A DNA stretch of 17,919 bases from CAYNJG01 sp964397295. Lineage in GTDB: Bacteria; Planctomycetota; Planctomycetia; Pirellulales; Pirellulaceae. Positions 8,139 through 16,481 of the stretch are shown piece after piece. How positions within the stretch are numbered: position 1 is the stretch's first letter; each line of letters opens with the position of its first letter. The notes beneath the pieces were generated by a model, which was not told where the DNA came from, searched no databases, and saw nothing but the letters and a program-made list of their open reading frames with translations. The stretch spans positions 1 through 17,919 of the forward strand of contig CAYNJG010000151.1 in assembly GCA_964397295.1 (NCBI GenBank). The letters are read 5' to 3'. Position numbers and translations under genes: made by a program.

Positions 8139-8738
8139 TTAACGCAATCTGAAAATCCACCGTTGAATTTCGCGATGCGTCGCGGCCAACGGGTTGTTAT
8201 GTTTCGCGAAAAGTTCATCTGAGTCGGGACTCGTGTGTTGTTGCGATGTTACAACACCAGCTGGTTCCTCTATCGTGATGTTCCAATTGACCGCAACTGC
8301 TTCATTCCAGTTGAATTGGATGACCAGTTCGTTGAGGTCCCAGAAGTCGTCTTCAGACTGGACCACCCCGTTAACCACGACGGTTGGGACATCTCGCTCG
8401 ATACAACTTAGCTCGATCTGCGACAATCGTTCGTTCCCAGTAATCTCACTCGCCAGATTTCTTGCAAGCCGTTCTCGGACGATGGTTGGCGAGGTGGCTA
8501 TCGCGAATATCACGTAGGCCAATAACGCGATCGAAGCGAAGGAAGTCACGACAGCGTAGCTCCTTCGGGGAGAATTTGAAATTCTCCAAGTCGCGATGCA
8601 TCGCGTAACGCAGAAATACGAAACCAGCAATACAATCAGGAACGAAAGAGCCGGTCCCGTGCCATTCGCACCAAAGACTCCTGCGGTCGCGCCGATGACA
8701 CCGAATATCACAAGGAATTGCGACAAGCTTAGACGCAT
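8139..8738 (-). CDS. Membrane protein of unknown function, three predicted TM segments
   Basis: No family was recognised. The frame opens at 8765, but an internal ATG at 8738 (MRLSLSQFLVIFGVIG) begins directly with the first membrane segment and is preferred; the longer form adds MTLPPKNKT. Counting from 8738, hydrophobic stretches lie at about residues 5-23, 28-49 and 62-82, followed by a soluble tail of about 115 residues (SEITGNERLSQIELSCIERD onward) containing a VVVNGVVQSEDDFWDLNELV segment. The tail would fall on one face of the membrane and might be a small sensory or binding domain, which is a guess. Neighbours are on the same strand but separated by 288 bp or more, so it is probably a single-gene transcript. 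Confidence 0.72.
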   Translation of the reverse strand: MRLSLSQFLVIFGVIGATAGVFGANGTGPALSFLIVLLVSYFCVTRCIATWRISNSPRRSYAVVTSFASIALLAYVIFAIATSPTIVRERLARNLASEITGNERLSQIELSCIERDVPTVVVNGVVQSEDDFWDLNELVIQFNWNEAVAVNWNITIEEPAGVVTSQQHTSPDSDELFAKHNNPLAATHREIQRWIFRLR

Positions 8739-9026
8739 AGTTTTATTCTTGGGTGGCAACGTCAATCCCGTCCGCCACGAAGCAAAAGCCTTGGCTGAAT
8801 AACAACTAAGAATTGCATGGTGGACGCCGGATAGTCCGATTCTAACCTACAACAAGAGCTAGAATTCCTATCCTGAGGTCCATCCTAAACTGCGTCGGCT
8901 TCATCGCCAAAGCATTTTGCGATTTGCCTCAGAGATCTCCGACTGCAGGTGACACATCAACGGTCGAGCTTAGCTGGATATTACGAGGCTCAGCGGTGAT
9001 TACTTTCTCGTGATGCGGCCGTTCTT

Positions 9027-10034
9027 CTACTCTGCCCAGTCCTTGAAAAAAGTCCGGGCTGGCGGTGTGGGTCGCTTGTCGTTCACTACCGTGCGGTCCG
9101 CCACTGGGAGCGTCTTGAGCGAAAACTCGCCGTCCAAATCTGCGTTGATAATCCAGCCAAAGAAATCCATTTCGACATAGCGATTCATGTTCTGTTCTTT
9201 CAGAGAATCTGCTACCCAAAAGTTTTTCACTTTTCGGAATTCGATTTCCGTTCGCCTACTGCGGTCATAGACAACGACCGCACTTCCATCCTTCGACAAG
9301 TCGAACCGATATATCTTTCGAGGAGTTCGGCGATCTGTCGGGTCTGTGAAATCCAGCTCGACCAGGTTGCCGGTTTGCCTAACGATCAGTTCTCCGCCGG
9401 CCTTTGTCACTCTTGGTAGTTCCACACCGTAAAATTCTTTCGGCGACATCGCAAAACCGAACCGGCGAGTCTTTGTTTCAACGATGCCCGGTGACTTCTT
9501 CTTGTCCGGTGGGAAAACGGTAAGTAGCTCCCTGTTGTCTGGCCGCATATATTTCGCGGACGACGCGATGACGACCATGTCGGGTGCACGGATGGAGCCA
9601 TTTAGGCAATACCACGCGTTTCTGTCGTCAGCGTCGACGCCAACCGGATCGAATTTCTTTCCCGCTTTGGCAGCCTGCATCATCCTGTTGGAATTGAATT
9701 TGAGTTCTTTGAACTGCGTCGGGTTCCTCGAATGAGAGTATTCAAGCAGCCAAGTGACTGGCTTGGGACCCTTGTTGTTCTGGAATCGATACCACGCTCG
9801 CACCTTGACTGTCTTCAGTTCGCCCCACGCTTTCTGCTGAGTGTCCCGAAGTGTCTTCAGCAACTCTGCCGGTTCTTCGACAACAGATGTGTCGGCGAGG
9901 AGTTTGGGAACTTCAACTTTGGTCGACGCCGGTTTCTGAATCATCGGTGGTGAGAGTCTCTCGTTTGCCAAGGAACCGTCCTTCGCCTCGACAGCAACGG
10001 CAAAAGCTAACAACACATAAATCAGGTGGGGCAT
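9027..10034 (-). CDS. Secreted protein of unknown function, possibly LolA-like fold
   Basis: The 335-aa product has an N-terminal hydrophobic signal (MPHLIYVLLAFAVAVEAKDG). A low-complexity Pro/Lys stretch follows, then one globular region (about 55-330). The pattern of a helix (ELLKTLRDTQQKAWGELKTVKVRAWYRF) followed by many amphipathic beta strands, among them LVELDFTDP, KIYRFDLSKDGSAVVVYDRS and RYVEMDFFGWIINADLDGEFSL, recalls the LolA/LolB-type antiparallel sheet seen in many planctomycete secreted proteins. No catalytic motif is visible. The fold is inferred from pattern only. The gene is isolated (261 bp and 354 bp gaps). Confidence 0.78.
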   Translation of the reverse strand: MPHLIYVLLAFAVAVEAKDGSLANERLSPPMIQKPASTKVEVPKLLADTSVVEEPAELLKTLRDTQQKAWGELKTVKVRAWYRFQNNKGPKPVTWLLEYSHSRNPTQFKELKFNSNRMMQAAKAGKKFDPVGVDADDRNAWYCLNGSIRAPDMVVIASSAKYMRPDNRELLTVFPPDKKKSPGIVETKTRRFGFAMSPKEFYGVELPRVTKAGGELIVRQTGNLVELDFTDPTDRRTPRKIYRFDLSKDGSAVVVYDRSRRTEIEFRKVKNFWVADSLKEQNMNRYVEMDFFGWIINADLDGEFSLKTLPVADRTVVNDKRPTPPARTFFKDWAE

Positions 10035-10388
10035 TTATCAGTCCAATAGAAGTGTGTTCGAAAACGGTTCTGAGGACTGTATGCAATTCAGGTACCGGCA
10101 CCCCACCGAAAAAGCCGAATTGTCAACGGCTAGTTCGACTACTCAACGAGTGTGCTGGTTATGCCGATTCTCCGGCGGTGATCGCCCTGTGATCAGCTCA
10201 TCGGTCTATGATCGCAGCAAACACCGCCCGCAGTTCAGTATTTCACTGACTCGCCGAAGTCACATCAGCATCGGATCTTATTTGGGTCCGCCAAGCTCAA
10301 CGGTTTGTCAAACCTCGGTCTCGTAGCGATTCGTTCTATGCTCTGAGGTCATCACCACCTACGCGAAATAGCCTGCAGCGGGTTGCTG
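10035..10388. other. Intergenic region without recognised features
   Basis: No gene, RNA or strong hairpin was recognised. Short open frames (for example 10054-10326 plus) have no family resemblance. Confidence 0.4.
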
Positions 10389-11009
10389 TCATTCCGATCC
10401 GCTCCCGCCAGTAGCTCCACCACCATGAAACCTTTCAACTAGCTCTTGCTCTACGGGCACATCAACGATGTTTAGTCGTTCCTCAATACTTCTTTCAATG
10501 AAGTTTGCGTCGACTTTCGTCTGATCACCCCAACGCTGACCTGTCGCGCGCCCAACGTCTAGAAACCTAGTCCGACTTCCATCGCGCGAAAGCATCCATA
10601 CTTCGTACGACATAACCCAGCCAGATGATGCATCACTGCCGTTTCGAACCTCTTGGACATAGACTTGCTCAATATCTTGACGCAACACTCGCTTGCTGAA
10701 CCAGGGTAGTGGAAGTGGATTCAGAGAGACTGAAGCTATTAAGTCATTGACCTTCACAATCGTCCGATTCATCCATAGAGATAACGTGACGTAACCAGCC
10801 AGAATGACCACAGCAAAGCATACGACGAAGCCAAACCATGACCCTCCTTCAACTGTTGTGATCAGCTCAATATGGCCCGCCGCGGCCCGTCCAAAGACCA
10901 ATACAAAAAAAGCCCCCACGAGCGAACCGATGTTTCGAATCAATCGGTTTTCCCATCGCACAAACAACCGCAGTTCGTTATTTGACGTTTCCGATTCGAT
11001 TTGAGACAT
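10389..11009 (-). CDS. Two-TM membrane protein with possible PH-like cytoplasmic domain
   Basis: The 206-aa product starts at the ATG at 11009. Two hydrophobic segments lie at about residues 26-47 and 58-80 (FGFVVCFAVVILAGYVTLSL). After them, the region about 82-180 reads NRTIVKVNDLIASVSLNPLP, then VLRQDIEQVYVQE, then YEVWMLSRDGSRTRFLDV, then a closing helix (FIERSIEERLNI). Paired short hydrophobic segments followed by strands and a final helix are typical of bacterial PH-like membrane proteins, but this is pattern-based inference. The tail is Gly/Ser rich. No operon partner: the gaps are 354 bp and 645 bp. Confidence 0.72.
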   Translation of the reverse strand: MSQIESETSNNELRLFVRWENRLIRNIGSLVGAFFVLVFGRAAAGHIELITTVEGGSWFGFVVCFAVVILAGYVTLSLWMNRTIVKVNDLIASVSLNPLPLPWFSKRVLRQDIEQVYVQEVRNGSDASSGWVMSYEVWMLSRDGSRTRFLDVGRATGQRWGDQTKVDANFIERSIEERLNIVDVPVEQELVERFHGGGATGGSGSE

Positions 11010-11095
11010 GAGATGTTCCGAAGTGGTGCCGCCTGTCCATTCGCGATCTTATATAACGGCACAAATTGATGGAAGCTAAGACTCAAAACCTCTGA

Positions 11096-11197
11096 AGTGC
11101 CCCAATTTTCTGTACCAGTGGTTATGAGAGTTTCCTTTCTTGCGGCGTTCCGCCGCTAAGAACTCTCATAACTTATGGAGCAGATTTTGGGGAGCAC
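11096..11197. repeat. Nested palindrome of about 100 bp (cruciform or MITE/REP-like element)
   Basis: Three nested pairs are visible. The inner pair is GCGGCG (11142-11147), loop TTC, CGCCGC (11151-11156). The middle pair is GTTATGAGAGTT (11121-11132) with AACTCTCATAAC (11161-11172), a perfect 12-bp match. The outer pair is AGTGCCCCAA with TTGGGG-AG-CACT, plus TCTG with CAGA. There is no T-run, and the fold is far larger than a terminator. Confidence 0.8.
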
Positions 11198-11237
11198 TCC
11201 ACCTCGCCATGAGGCAATCGTGGCTTGCTGGAAGCCT

Positions 11238-11268
11238 CAGCGGTCTCAATTCAACAAAGAGACCGCTG
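11238..11268. terminator. 10-bp perfect stem-loop
   Basis: CAGCGGTCTC (11238-11247) and GAGACCGCTG (11259-11268) are separated by an 11-nt loop. It lies between two minus-strand genes but about 390 bp past the stop of the nearer upstream one, with no T-run. Terminator is one option only. Confidence 0.3.
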
Positions 11269-11654
11269 CGACTTTGCCGAATCTTGAACTCGCAGAGGCC
11301 ACATCAACCGAAGCAGTTCGAAGTCAGGCGAATTGACTTGTGTTAGTCAACCCGCCGAGGATAGCGACCTCATCGCAACGACCAAGGTTGTCGCCACCTA
11401 CGCGACTTACGTTTCTAGCACTCGGCCACGTAAGAATCATCTCTAGCGAAAGTCTGCTTGCGAAGGTTATATACCGTCCGTCAGATGACCACTTTCGGCG
11501 GTTCTCCTTGGGTTTTGTCCCTTGAGCAACAAGGGCTTCCCGCCGTTGGGGCTAACTACATAAAGCCGAAAATGATTTTTTGGTTTCGACATGTGAGAAC
11601 AACCGGTGAGCTTTGCTAGAGAATTCATTCTTGGGTCCGTTCATGCGAAGGGCA

Positions 11655-12422
11655 CTAGATTTCAATTTTGAGCAACTTTGCGAACATAGTTCGAGTAAGC
11701 GATTGCTTTCTTTCGGAGTTCGTCTCTAGCCGCTTCTTGATCTCCTCAACGTCGAGCCATTCGTGTCCGGCTACCTCGGCAGCGTTTCGATTCACTTCAG
11801 TCGCTTCTGATACTTTGACGAGCGCGGCATAGTAAGCCTTTCCCCGCATTTTCACAAACGAATAGTCAATATCTCGTTCTCCATGCTGTTCCGGGATTTT
11901 CTTGCATCCCAACCAAACGGAACGACGAAAGTGCAACTGGTCTTCCGAGATTCCGAGTTCGGCTGAAAGCCCACGAACTGTGGCATCATTTACGGACTCA
12001 TCTGGCTCAATGCCTTCTTGAGGGGCCATCCACGCATCCCGTTTCATGGCGGGACGGACAAATAGAAAGGCATCTCTCTCCGTAGCTTGGATGAGGCAGA
12101 TGACAACCGGACGGTAGCCCTGCAGACGCTTGCGCATGCGACGGTCGTAGATGACACTGCATGCGAGCCTGATGTATTCAAGCACTTCTTTCTCCAGTTC
12201 ACTGATGCGATTTCTCTTTGGATATCCGAAAAAGCTTAGTCTGCCCCGACGGAGCAGATTCCATACAAGGTAGGGCTCGGGTTGAAGCGAAAGCAGATAT
12301 CGCTGTTCGAAAGCTTGGTGGACCTCAACTCGGCAGCCTGGCTGAACAATGCGATAGCACAGACCGACCGAACGCCCAGTCCAGTCATGTGCTGGACGGG
12401 CTTCGGTAGGCAATCGGCTCAT
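11655..12422 (-). CDS. Nudix-like protein with degenerate Nudix box, coupled to the BlaR1-like gene
   Basis: The 255-aa product starts with the ATG at 12422, which overlaps the stop of the upstream M56 gene (ATGA), so translation is likely coupled. Residues 1-100 are unassigned. Residues about 104-250 match a Nudix hydrolase with RppH-like spacing (W-x-A-PQEGIEPDES...VRGLSAELGI, then GHEWLDVEEIK). Measured against the canonical box Gx5Ex7REUxEExGU, the box (136-158) has E136 for the first Gly, keeps E142, R150, E155 and G157, but has G151 and A154 where metal-binding Glu residues are expected. Catalysis may therefore be altered or lost, and the domain could serve as a nucleotide or ligand sensor. 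Co-transcription with BlaI and BlaR1-like genes suggests a shared signal. Confidence 0.85.
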   Translation of the reverse strand: MSRLPTEARPAHDWTGRSVGLCYRIVQPGCRVEVHQAFEQRYLLSLQPEPYLVWNLLRRGRLSFFGYPKRNRISELEKEVLEYIRLACSVIYDRRMRKRLQGYRPVVICLIQATERDAFLFVRPAMKRDAWMAPQEGIEPDESVNDATVRGLSAELGISEDQLHFRRSVWLGCKKIPEQHGERDIDYSFVKMRGKAYYAALVKVSEATEVNRNAAEVAGHEWLDVEEIKKRLETNSERKQSLTRTMFAKLLKIEI

Positions 12423-15070
12423 TGCACTTTCTTGTCAACAACCGGACGGCTTGCTGTTTTGGGGCCAATTTCAGGGGCCGGTGAATTGCCGTTGGGGACC
12501 TCAGTTCTCCACACCAACATACGTCGCATATCGCTTTCGCCATCTGTCCAGGGAAGTGGTAAAAAATTTGTTGTGCCGGGACGTGTAGTTAACTCGGTTT
12601 TCCAATCTAACTCTCCACTAAGCTCCAATTTTACCGTGACGCGCTGAATCGCGTCGGGATGTTGAAGCAGCCGCGGCACGAAACGAACTCTATTGCCGTC
12701 ACCCCAACCCAGGCCTGCTGGCCGATCGCTAACTGTGGTCAGGACAGGTTGGGCAAGAATATGGCCGATTTCACCCAGCTTGCCTTTGCCGCACGTCTTT
12801 TCGATCAGCGCTAGTGACGCTTTGGGGTTCCTGTCCATGCACGAGATGAGTGCGTAGGCGACTTCGGTTGTTGAGAACTTGCCTGAAGTGTCGGCTGCGA
12901 CCTCATCCGCATTTAAGAAATCGATGTTCAGCTCTTGCAGTTTTTTGACATCAAATTCAATCAGCTTTAAATGGAGCCGAATCGCTTCGGGATCGGGGGC
13001 TGCCTCAGCCTTTACAGCGACGACTGCCGATTCATTGGAATCGATTGGGAATACGATCGGCCCCGAAAGTCCAACCGTCTGCCTCGAAAGAGATACCTTG
13101 GATGTTCTTAGCCATTGAGCTATGAATTCAGTCTGCGGTTCATCACCTCCACTGAACAATGCTGCAATTTCCGTAATCAGGTCGGCAACCTTTGTTTGGT
13201 CCGTCCGAACGTGTTCCTTGAGCGTCGCATCGCAATTCAACTGCAGAAAGGTTGTCGCCCCATCGGCATCGATAAAAGTTTCGCCAGGCGATAGCGCAAC
13301 GCTGAGGAAGTCCGTCTTGTCAAACAATGTCTTAACTGGACTTGGCCACGTCTTCATTGTTCTTGGCCAGGACATAGCGGTTTCGTCGAATAGTACCGTG
13401 ACGGCTCCCTTGTCCGCCGATCGCCATTGTTGTTCCCACGGATGTTCCTCTTTCGGGTACGAATCATAGTCCGCGATCCATTCATGGCCCTTCTTGGTAA
13501 ATGACACGGCTAGGTTGCGGTCATCAATAACCTTGAGGCGAGAACGATTGGGGCCTATTGGATAAATCGTAGGCAGCAAGAAGAGTCGTTTCGTTTTGTC
13601 TATTACTTCCGCGTTGGGAAACAGCTCCTTGATACGAGCCACTAAATCCTGAGGCTCGTGAAGACGAATAAGGACGCAGTGAGAATCAAGACTCAATTGA
13701 TGTTCATGGCCTTCATCGCCAGGCTCGATCGTTTTCCCCATATGGTGTACCTGAGCGCGGAAGCCGCCCGCCACGAACTCGATCTTGTCCAGTGAGACGT
13801 CGCCGAGCCCCATGTGTTCTAGATAGCCAGAAAACCACGCACGAACCAACGGTCCGTAACTTCCCATCTGCTTGCCCAATAGCATGGATGGCCGAACAAC
13901 AAAGGCGCCCTGCTGAGAAAACGGTAGCTGACGCACGTCAAACGGCGTCACGTCAGAGCGAATTCCATCTTTGACCGCTGTCACCGCGGCCCCAGTTGTT
14001 TCCGCCGATGCCCTCAGGCCAGTCGCCGCGATTGTCGTTAAGATCATAAGAGTGACACCTAACGACAGTAACACAACCGATCGAGGTGCAGAGCCATCCT
14101 TTGCTCGCAACATTTCAATTCTCCTTAATAGATTCGTGGAAGTAACAGACAGTAGTCCTGTGTGAAACAAGTTTGGTTTTGCAGCGTCCGCCCGAATTGC
14201 CAATCGAGAGAGCGTTTGAGCGTACGAAAGGCGGTTGCCGATGACTTCGCTGGCAATACGGTCGGCCAATAGTTCCTGTTCCAAGATCAACCGTGCGCGG
14301 AGCCAGTGTGCGAGTGGATTGCAGTAGTGCACTGCCGCGTAGAATCCGACCAGCAATCGCCACGCAAAATCCCCTTGGTTTACGTGCGCCAATTCGTGAG
14401 CAAGTACCGCTCGCAGTTCTTCGTCGGTGTACGTCTCAAAGTCGTCCGGCAGAAAAATCAAAGGACGAAACCAACCAGCTGTACCTGCGGAGCGGAGCAG
14501 GTTCGTAGATCGTAGTTCTACATTCAGGCAATTGAGTTTCGTGGCAATTCGCTCGAGCTCTGCCTGGCAACGCTCATCACTTACTGGCGTGCTGGAGTGG
14601 CAAAGCCAAAACAGCGAGCACATGCCAATAAGTTGCCTCGCGACGAGGCAAGCGGAAATCACTAGAAAGATCGGTGCGAGTCGCACCCACCATGTCGTTT
14701 TGGTTTGCGGAAGCGTCGTGTTTTCGCTTCCAGTCCCCCAACCAATGAAGTTCGGCGGAGTAAAACGAAAACCCTGGCCATCGCCCTCAACAGATCTCGG
14801 GTCGGACTCGAGCACGACGGCCGGTTCGGTCTTTTCGTAGCTTGCTCGCAATTGGTTCGCTTTGCGAAGAATCGTGGAGGTGTAGTCGGGAATCGGCAGA
14901 AATGCGGCAACGCATAGCACGCAGGTCGAGAGCACGGCGATGCGAACCAGGGTAGCCCCGTTTCCGCGCCGAAACGGAACGAAACAAACACACAACAACC
15001 ACGCAATCGAGAGGAGTATCGTCGCGTGAAACGAGCCCAATAAGATGGATTGAATGAAGCTATTCATCAC
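12419..15070 (-). CDS. M56-family (BlaR1/MecR1-like) sensor-protease with long C-terminal extension
   Basis: The frame opens at a GTG (15070), immediately followed by an ATG (15067); either would overlap the BlaI stop. The 883-aa product has four membrane segments (about 6-31, 42-60, 130-156 and 331-350) and the zinc-protease signature HELAH at 225-229, followed by EQELLAD (264-270) for the third ligand. This is the M56 arrangement, in which a signal outside the cell triggers autocleavage and then repressor cleavage. Residues 351-883 form a large extension in place of the penicillin-binding sensor of BlaR1. No SxxK-type active site was recognised in it, so beta-lactam sensing is not implied. 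Residues about 696-820 look secretin-like (IRLHLKLIEFDVKKL and ILAQPVLTTVSDRPAG). The ligand is unknown. The 3' end overlaps the Nudix gene by 4 bp. Confidence 0.9.
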   Translation of the reverse strand: MMNSFIQSILLGSFHATILLSIAWLLCVCFVPFRRGNGATLVRIAVLSTCVLCVAAFLPIPDYTSTILRKANQLRASYEKTEPAVVLESDPRSVEGDGQGFRFTPPNFIGWGTGSENTTLPQTKTTWWVRLAPIFLVISACLVARQLIGMCSLFWLCHSSTPVSDERCQAELERIATKLNCLNVELRSTNLLRSAGTAGWFRPLIFLPDDFETYTDEELRAVLAHELAHVNQGDFAWRLLVGFYAAVHYCNPLAHWLRARLILEQELLADRIASEVIGNRLSYAQTLSRLAIRADAAKPNLFHTGLLSVTSTNLLRRIEMLRAKDGSAPRSVVLLSLGVTLMILTTIAATGLRASAETTGAAVTAVKDGIRSDVTPFDVRQLPFSQQGAFVVRPSMLLGKQMGSYGPLVRAWFSGYLEHMGLGDVSLDKIEFVAGGFRAQVHHMGKTIEPGDEGHEHQLSLDSHCVLIRLHEPQDLVARIKELFPNAEVIDKTKRLFLLPTIYPIGPNRSRLKVIDDRNLAVSFTKKGHEWIADYDSYPKEEHPWEQQWRSADKGAVTVLFDETAMSWPRTMKTWPSPVKTLFDKTDFLSVALSPGETFIDADGATTFLQLNCDATLKEHVRTDQTKVADLITEIAALFSGGDEPQTEFIAQWLRTSKVSLSRQTVGLSGPIVFPIDSNESAVVAVKAEAAPDPEAIRLHLKLIEFDVKKLQELNIDFLNADEVAADTSGKFSTTEVAYALISCMDRNPKASLALIEKTCGKGKLGEIGHILAQPVLTTVSDRPAGLGWGDGNRVRFVPRLLQHPDAIQRVTVKLELSGELDWKTELTTRPGTTNFLPLPWTDGESDMRRMLVWRTEVPNGNSPAPEIGPKTASRPVVDKKVQ

Positions 15071-15444
15071 TCGTCCTCCAAGAGAGAACGTAGGACAGAC
15101 TTTTCCTTCTTCGTGAGCTTCTTGGCTTGCACCAGATTCACCAGCAGTTGCTCGCGCGATCCATGAAAGACGCGGCGAACCAAATCGCCGACGAGATTCT
15201 TCGACACGTCTTCGAACGAACGAGTCGGTATGTAGCGAAACGGCCGTTGATCGTTGACCGGCTTGAGATAGCCTTTTTCAAAGAGAATTCGAACCAGATT
15301 CGCTACGGTCACGTAGGCTCGTTCGATCCCCTGGGATTCAAGCTGATTCCTCGCATCGTGAGCCGTCTGTTCACCGTGCTTCCAGAAGGTATGCATTACC
15401 TCCAGTTCACGCTCTGTCAGTTCCTTCGCTGCTGGCCTTGCCAT
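15067..15444 (-). CDS. BlaI/MecI-family transcriptional repressor
   Basis: A winged-helix repressor of 125 aa, normal for the family (LTERELEVMHTFWKHG near the N-terminus, then recognition-helix region YVTVANLVRILFEKGYLKP, then RPFRYIPTRS, with a C-terminal dimerisation helix region). The ATG at 15444 is chosen over the GTG at 15447 because GGAG lies 5 nt upstream of it. The family binds operator dyads as a dimer and is inactivated by cleavage by the partner M56 protease. The stop TGA (15069-15067) overlaps the start of the M56 gene, so the two are translationally coupled. It probably represses its own operon. The BlaR1-like partner lacks a recognised penicillin-binding domain, so a role in beta-lactam resistance should not be assumed. 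Confidence 0.93.
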   Translation of the reverse strand: MARPAAKELTERELEVMHTFWKHGEQTAHDARNQLESQGIERAYVTVANLVRILFEKGYLKPVNDQRPFRYIPTRSFEDVSKNLVGDLVRRVFHGSREQLLVNLVQAKKLTKKEKSVLRSLLEDE

Positions 15445-15476
15445 CACGTCTCCTTACTGGCTTGCTGCTGTATGTG

Positions 15477-15505
15477 CTTATCGGCAGGTTAATTTGATTA
15501 CCCAA
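15477..15505 (-). promoter_or_regulatory. Candidate promoter of the BlaI operon
   Basis: On the minus strand TTGGGT (15505-15500) is followed after exactly 17 nt by GATAAG (15482-15477). The match to TTGACA/TATAAT is partial (3/6 and 4/6). The spacing is ideal, and the position, about 35 nt upstream of the BlaI ATG, is suitable. Confidence 0.3.
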
Positions 15506-15508
15506 ATT
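15491..15508. promoter_or_regulatory. Candidate BlaI operator dyad
   Basis: AATTTG (15491-15496), 6-nt spacer, CAAATT (15503-15508): a perfect 6-bp dyad. The motif AATTTGATT also occurs twice 14 bp apart (15491-15499 and 15505-15513). It overlaps the candidate -35 element, as expected for a repressor site. This is assigned by position and symmetry, not by match to a known operator. Confidence 0.4.
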
Positions 15509-15900
15509 TGATTCCGCAAAACTAATCCAGATCGATGATTTGCGTCAAGGTCAGAGCGGTAGGGAAGGGCTACGTCCAACAATCAAGCTGCCACCGAGGC
15601 TTCATGCTGGCTGGAGGAACGTGAAGCTGCGAATGCAGTGCGGAGGATTATTTGGCGAGCAGGCCTACAGCCATGGCCGTAACTCTTCCACTCGATGCGT
15701 GCCAGCGGGCGTCCGAGCTTTTTAGGCGAATTCGCAATCCACGTTGTGGCTCGTTGTGGGGAAAGCACGCTGGAAGGTTTGCGAACGCCAGCAAGACATG
15801 AGAAAATGGTGAAGTCAGATTCGACGACTTCTTACTTCAATCCGATAACTCTGACTGAGATGAAGGATCGCGTGTCACAGAATAGCAAGCGGTTATCAGC

Positions 15901-16452
15901 ATGGGATTGCTAAACGAATTTGTAAAACAAATCGAACAGGCTTCTGATCTCGATCGAGGTGCGTTTATGCTGAGAAGCACAAACGCTAGTTCGTCCGAAG
16001 GGCATGATGATGAGTTCACCCAACTACATTCGGAAGCCATCGCATTGCTATACAACGACTTCGATGGCCAATCTGGCCAGGGAATTCAGCTCTTTGGTGA
16101 GTTCCGTTTTCTTCCGCTCAAGAAGGCAAAGAAGTTCTGGGACGAGCAGTGTGAAATAAACTGTGATTTCGAGTTTAGCGTTAGCGACGAAAGGCTGAAG
16201 GACGGCTTTAGTTGGAGACGACAATGGTTTCCGTTTGGTTGGAATCAAGACGCGAACAGCTTACTAATGCTCGACTTTGAACCATCTCGGCTCGGTAGCT
16301 CTGGTCAGGTATTCGCAGTCATGCCAGACCTTGGCCCAGGTTGGTTTGCGGCTTCAAGCTTTAGCGAGTTGGTCAGCAAGCGGTTGTACCAAATGGCCGC
16401 AGCTGACTACAAGTTGGAGTGCGGCAGGCTACCAAGATTATTTCCACTTTGA
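15901..16452 (+). CDS. SMI1/KNR4 (SUKH) family protein
   Basis: The 183-aa product starts at the first ATG after an in-frame stop at 15883. The SUKH-1 pattern is present: the strand-helix region QLFGEFRFLPLKKAKKFWDE (about 63-82), then WFPFGWNQDANSLLMLDFEP (109-128), GQVFAV (135-140) and the closing SFSELVSKRLYQ (153-164). Bacterial SUKH proteins often act as immunity proteins against polymorphic toxins, but many are orphans and no toxin is visible here. The gene is on the opposite strand to the two cassette-like genes to its right. A related repeat begins about 30 bp past its stop. It could be a reversed cassette or the last ordinary chromosomal gene. Confidence 0.82.
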   Translation: MGLLNEFVKQIEQASDLDRGAFMLRSTNASSSEGHDDEFTQLHSEAIALLYNDFDGQSGQGIQLFGEFRFLPLKKAKKFWDEQCEINCDFEFSVSDERLKDGFSWRRQWFPFGWNQDANSLLMLDFEPSRLGSSGQVFAVMPDLGPGWFAASSFSELVSKRLYQMAAADYKLECGRLPRLFPL

Positions 16453-16481
16453 TTGCTCTTCAAGTTTCAATAAAGAAGTGG

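Larger units (their letters stand above)
11010..11654. other. 645-bp non-coding region with two inverted repeats
   Basis: No gene is supported; open frames at 11140-11346 and 11340-11525 look random. It contains the nested palindrome at 11096-11197 and the hairpin at 11238-11268. The rest holds nothing recognised. Confidence 0.5.
15448..15900. other. Intergenic region between BlaI operon and SUKH gene
   Basis: It holds the candidate promoter and operator at its left end. The rest (about 15530-15900) shows no recognised gene. One RYYYAAC-like heptamer (GTCCAAC near 15572) is present, but no sequence clearly homologous to the cassette repeats farther right was seen. Confidence 0.45.

Noticed and set aside
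10362..11404. Shared short word CCACCTACGCGA near 10368 and 11395
   Set aside because: Only about 12 bp are shared, with no further alignment around it; this is likely chance or a minor motif.
15067..15444. Beta-lactam resistance function for the BlaI/BlaR1-like pair
   Set aside because: No beta-lactamase or PBP gene is nearby, and no penicillin-binding active site was recognised in the sensor extension.
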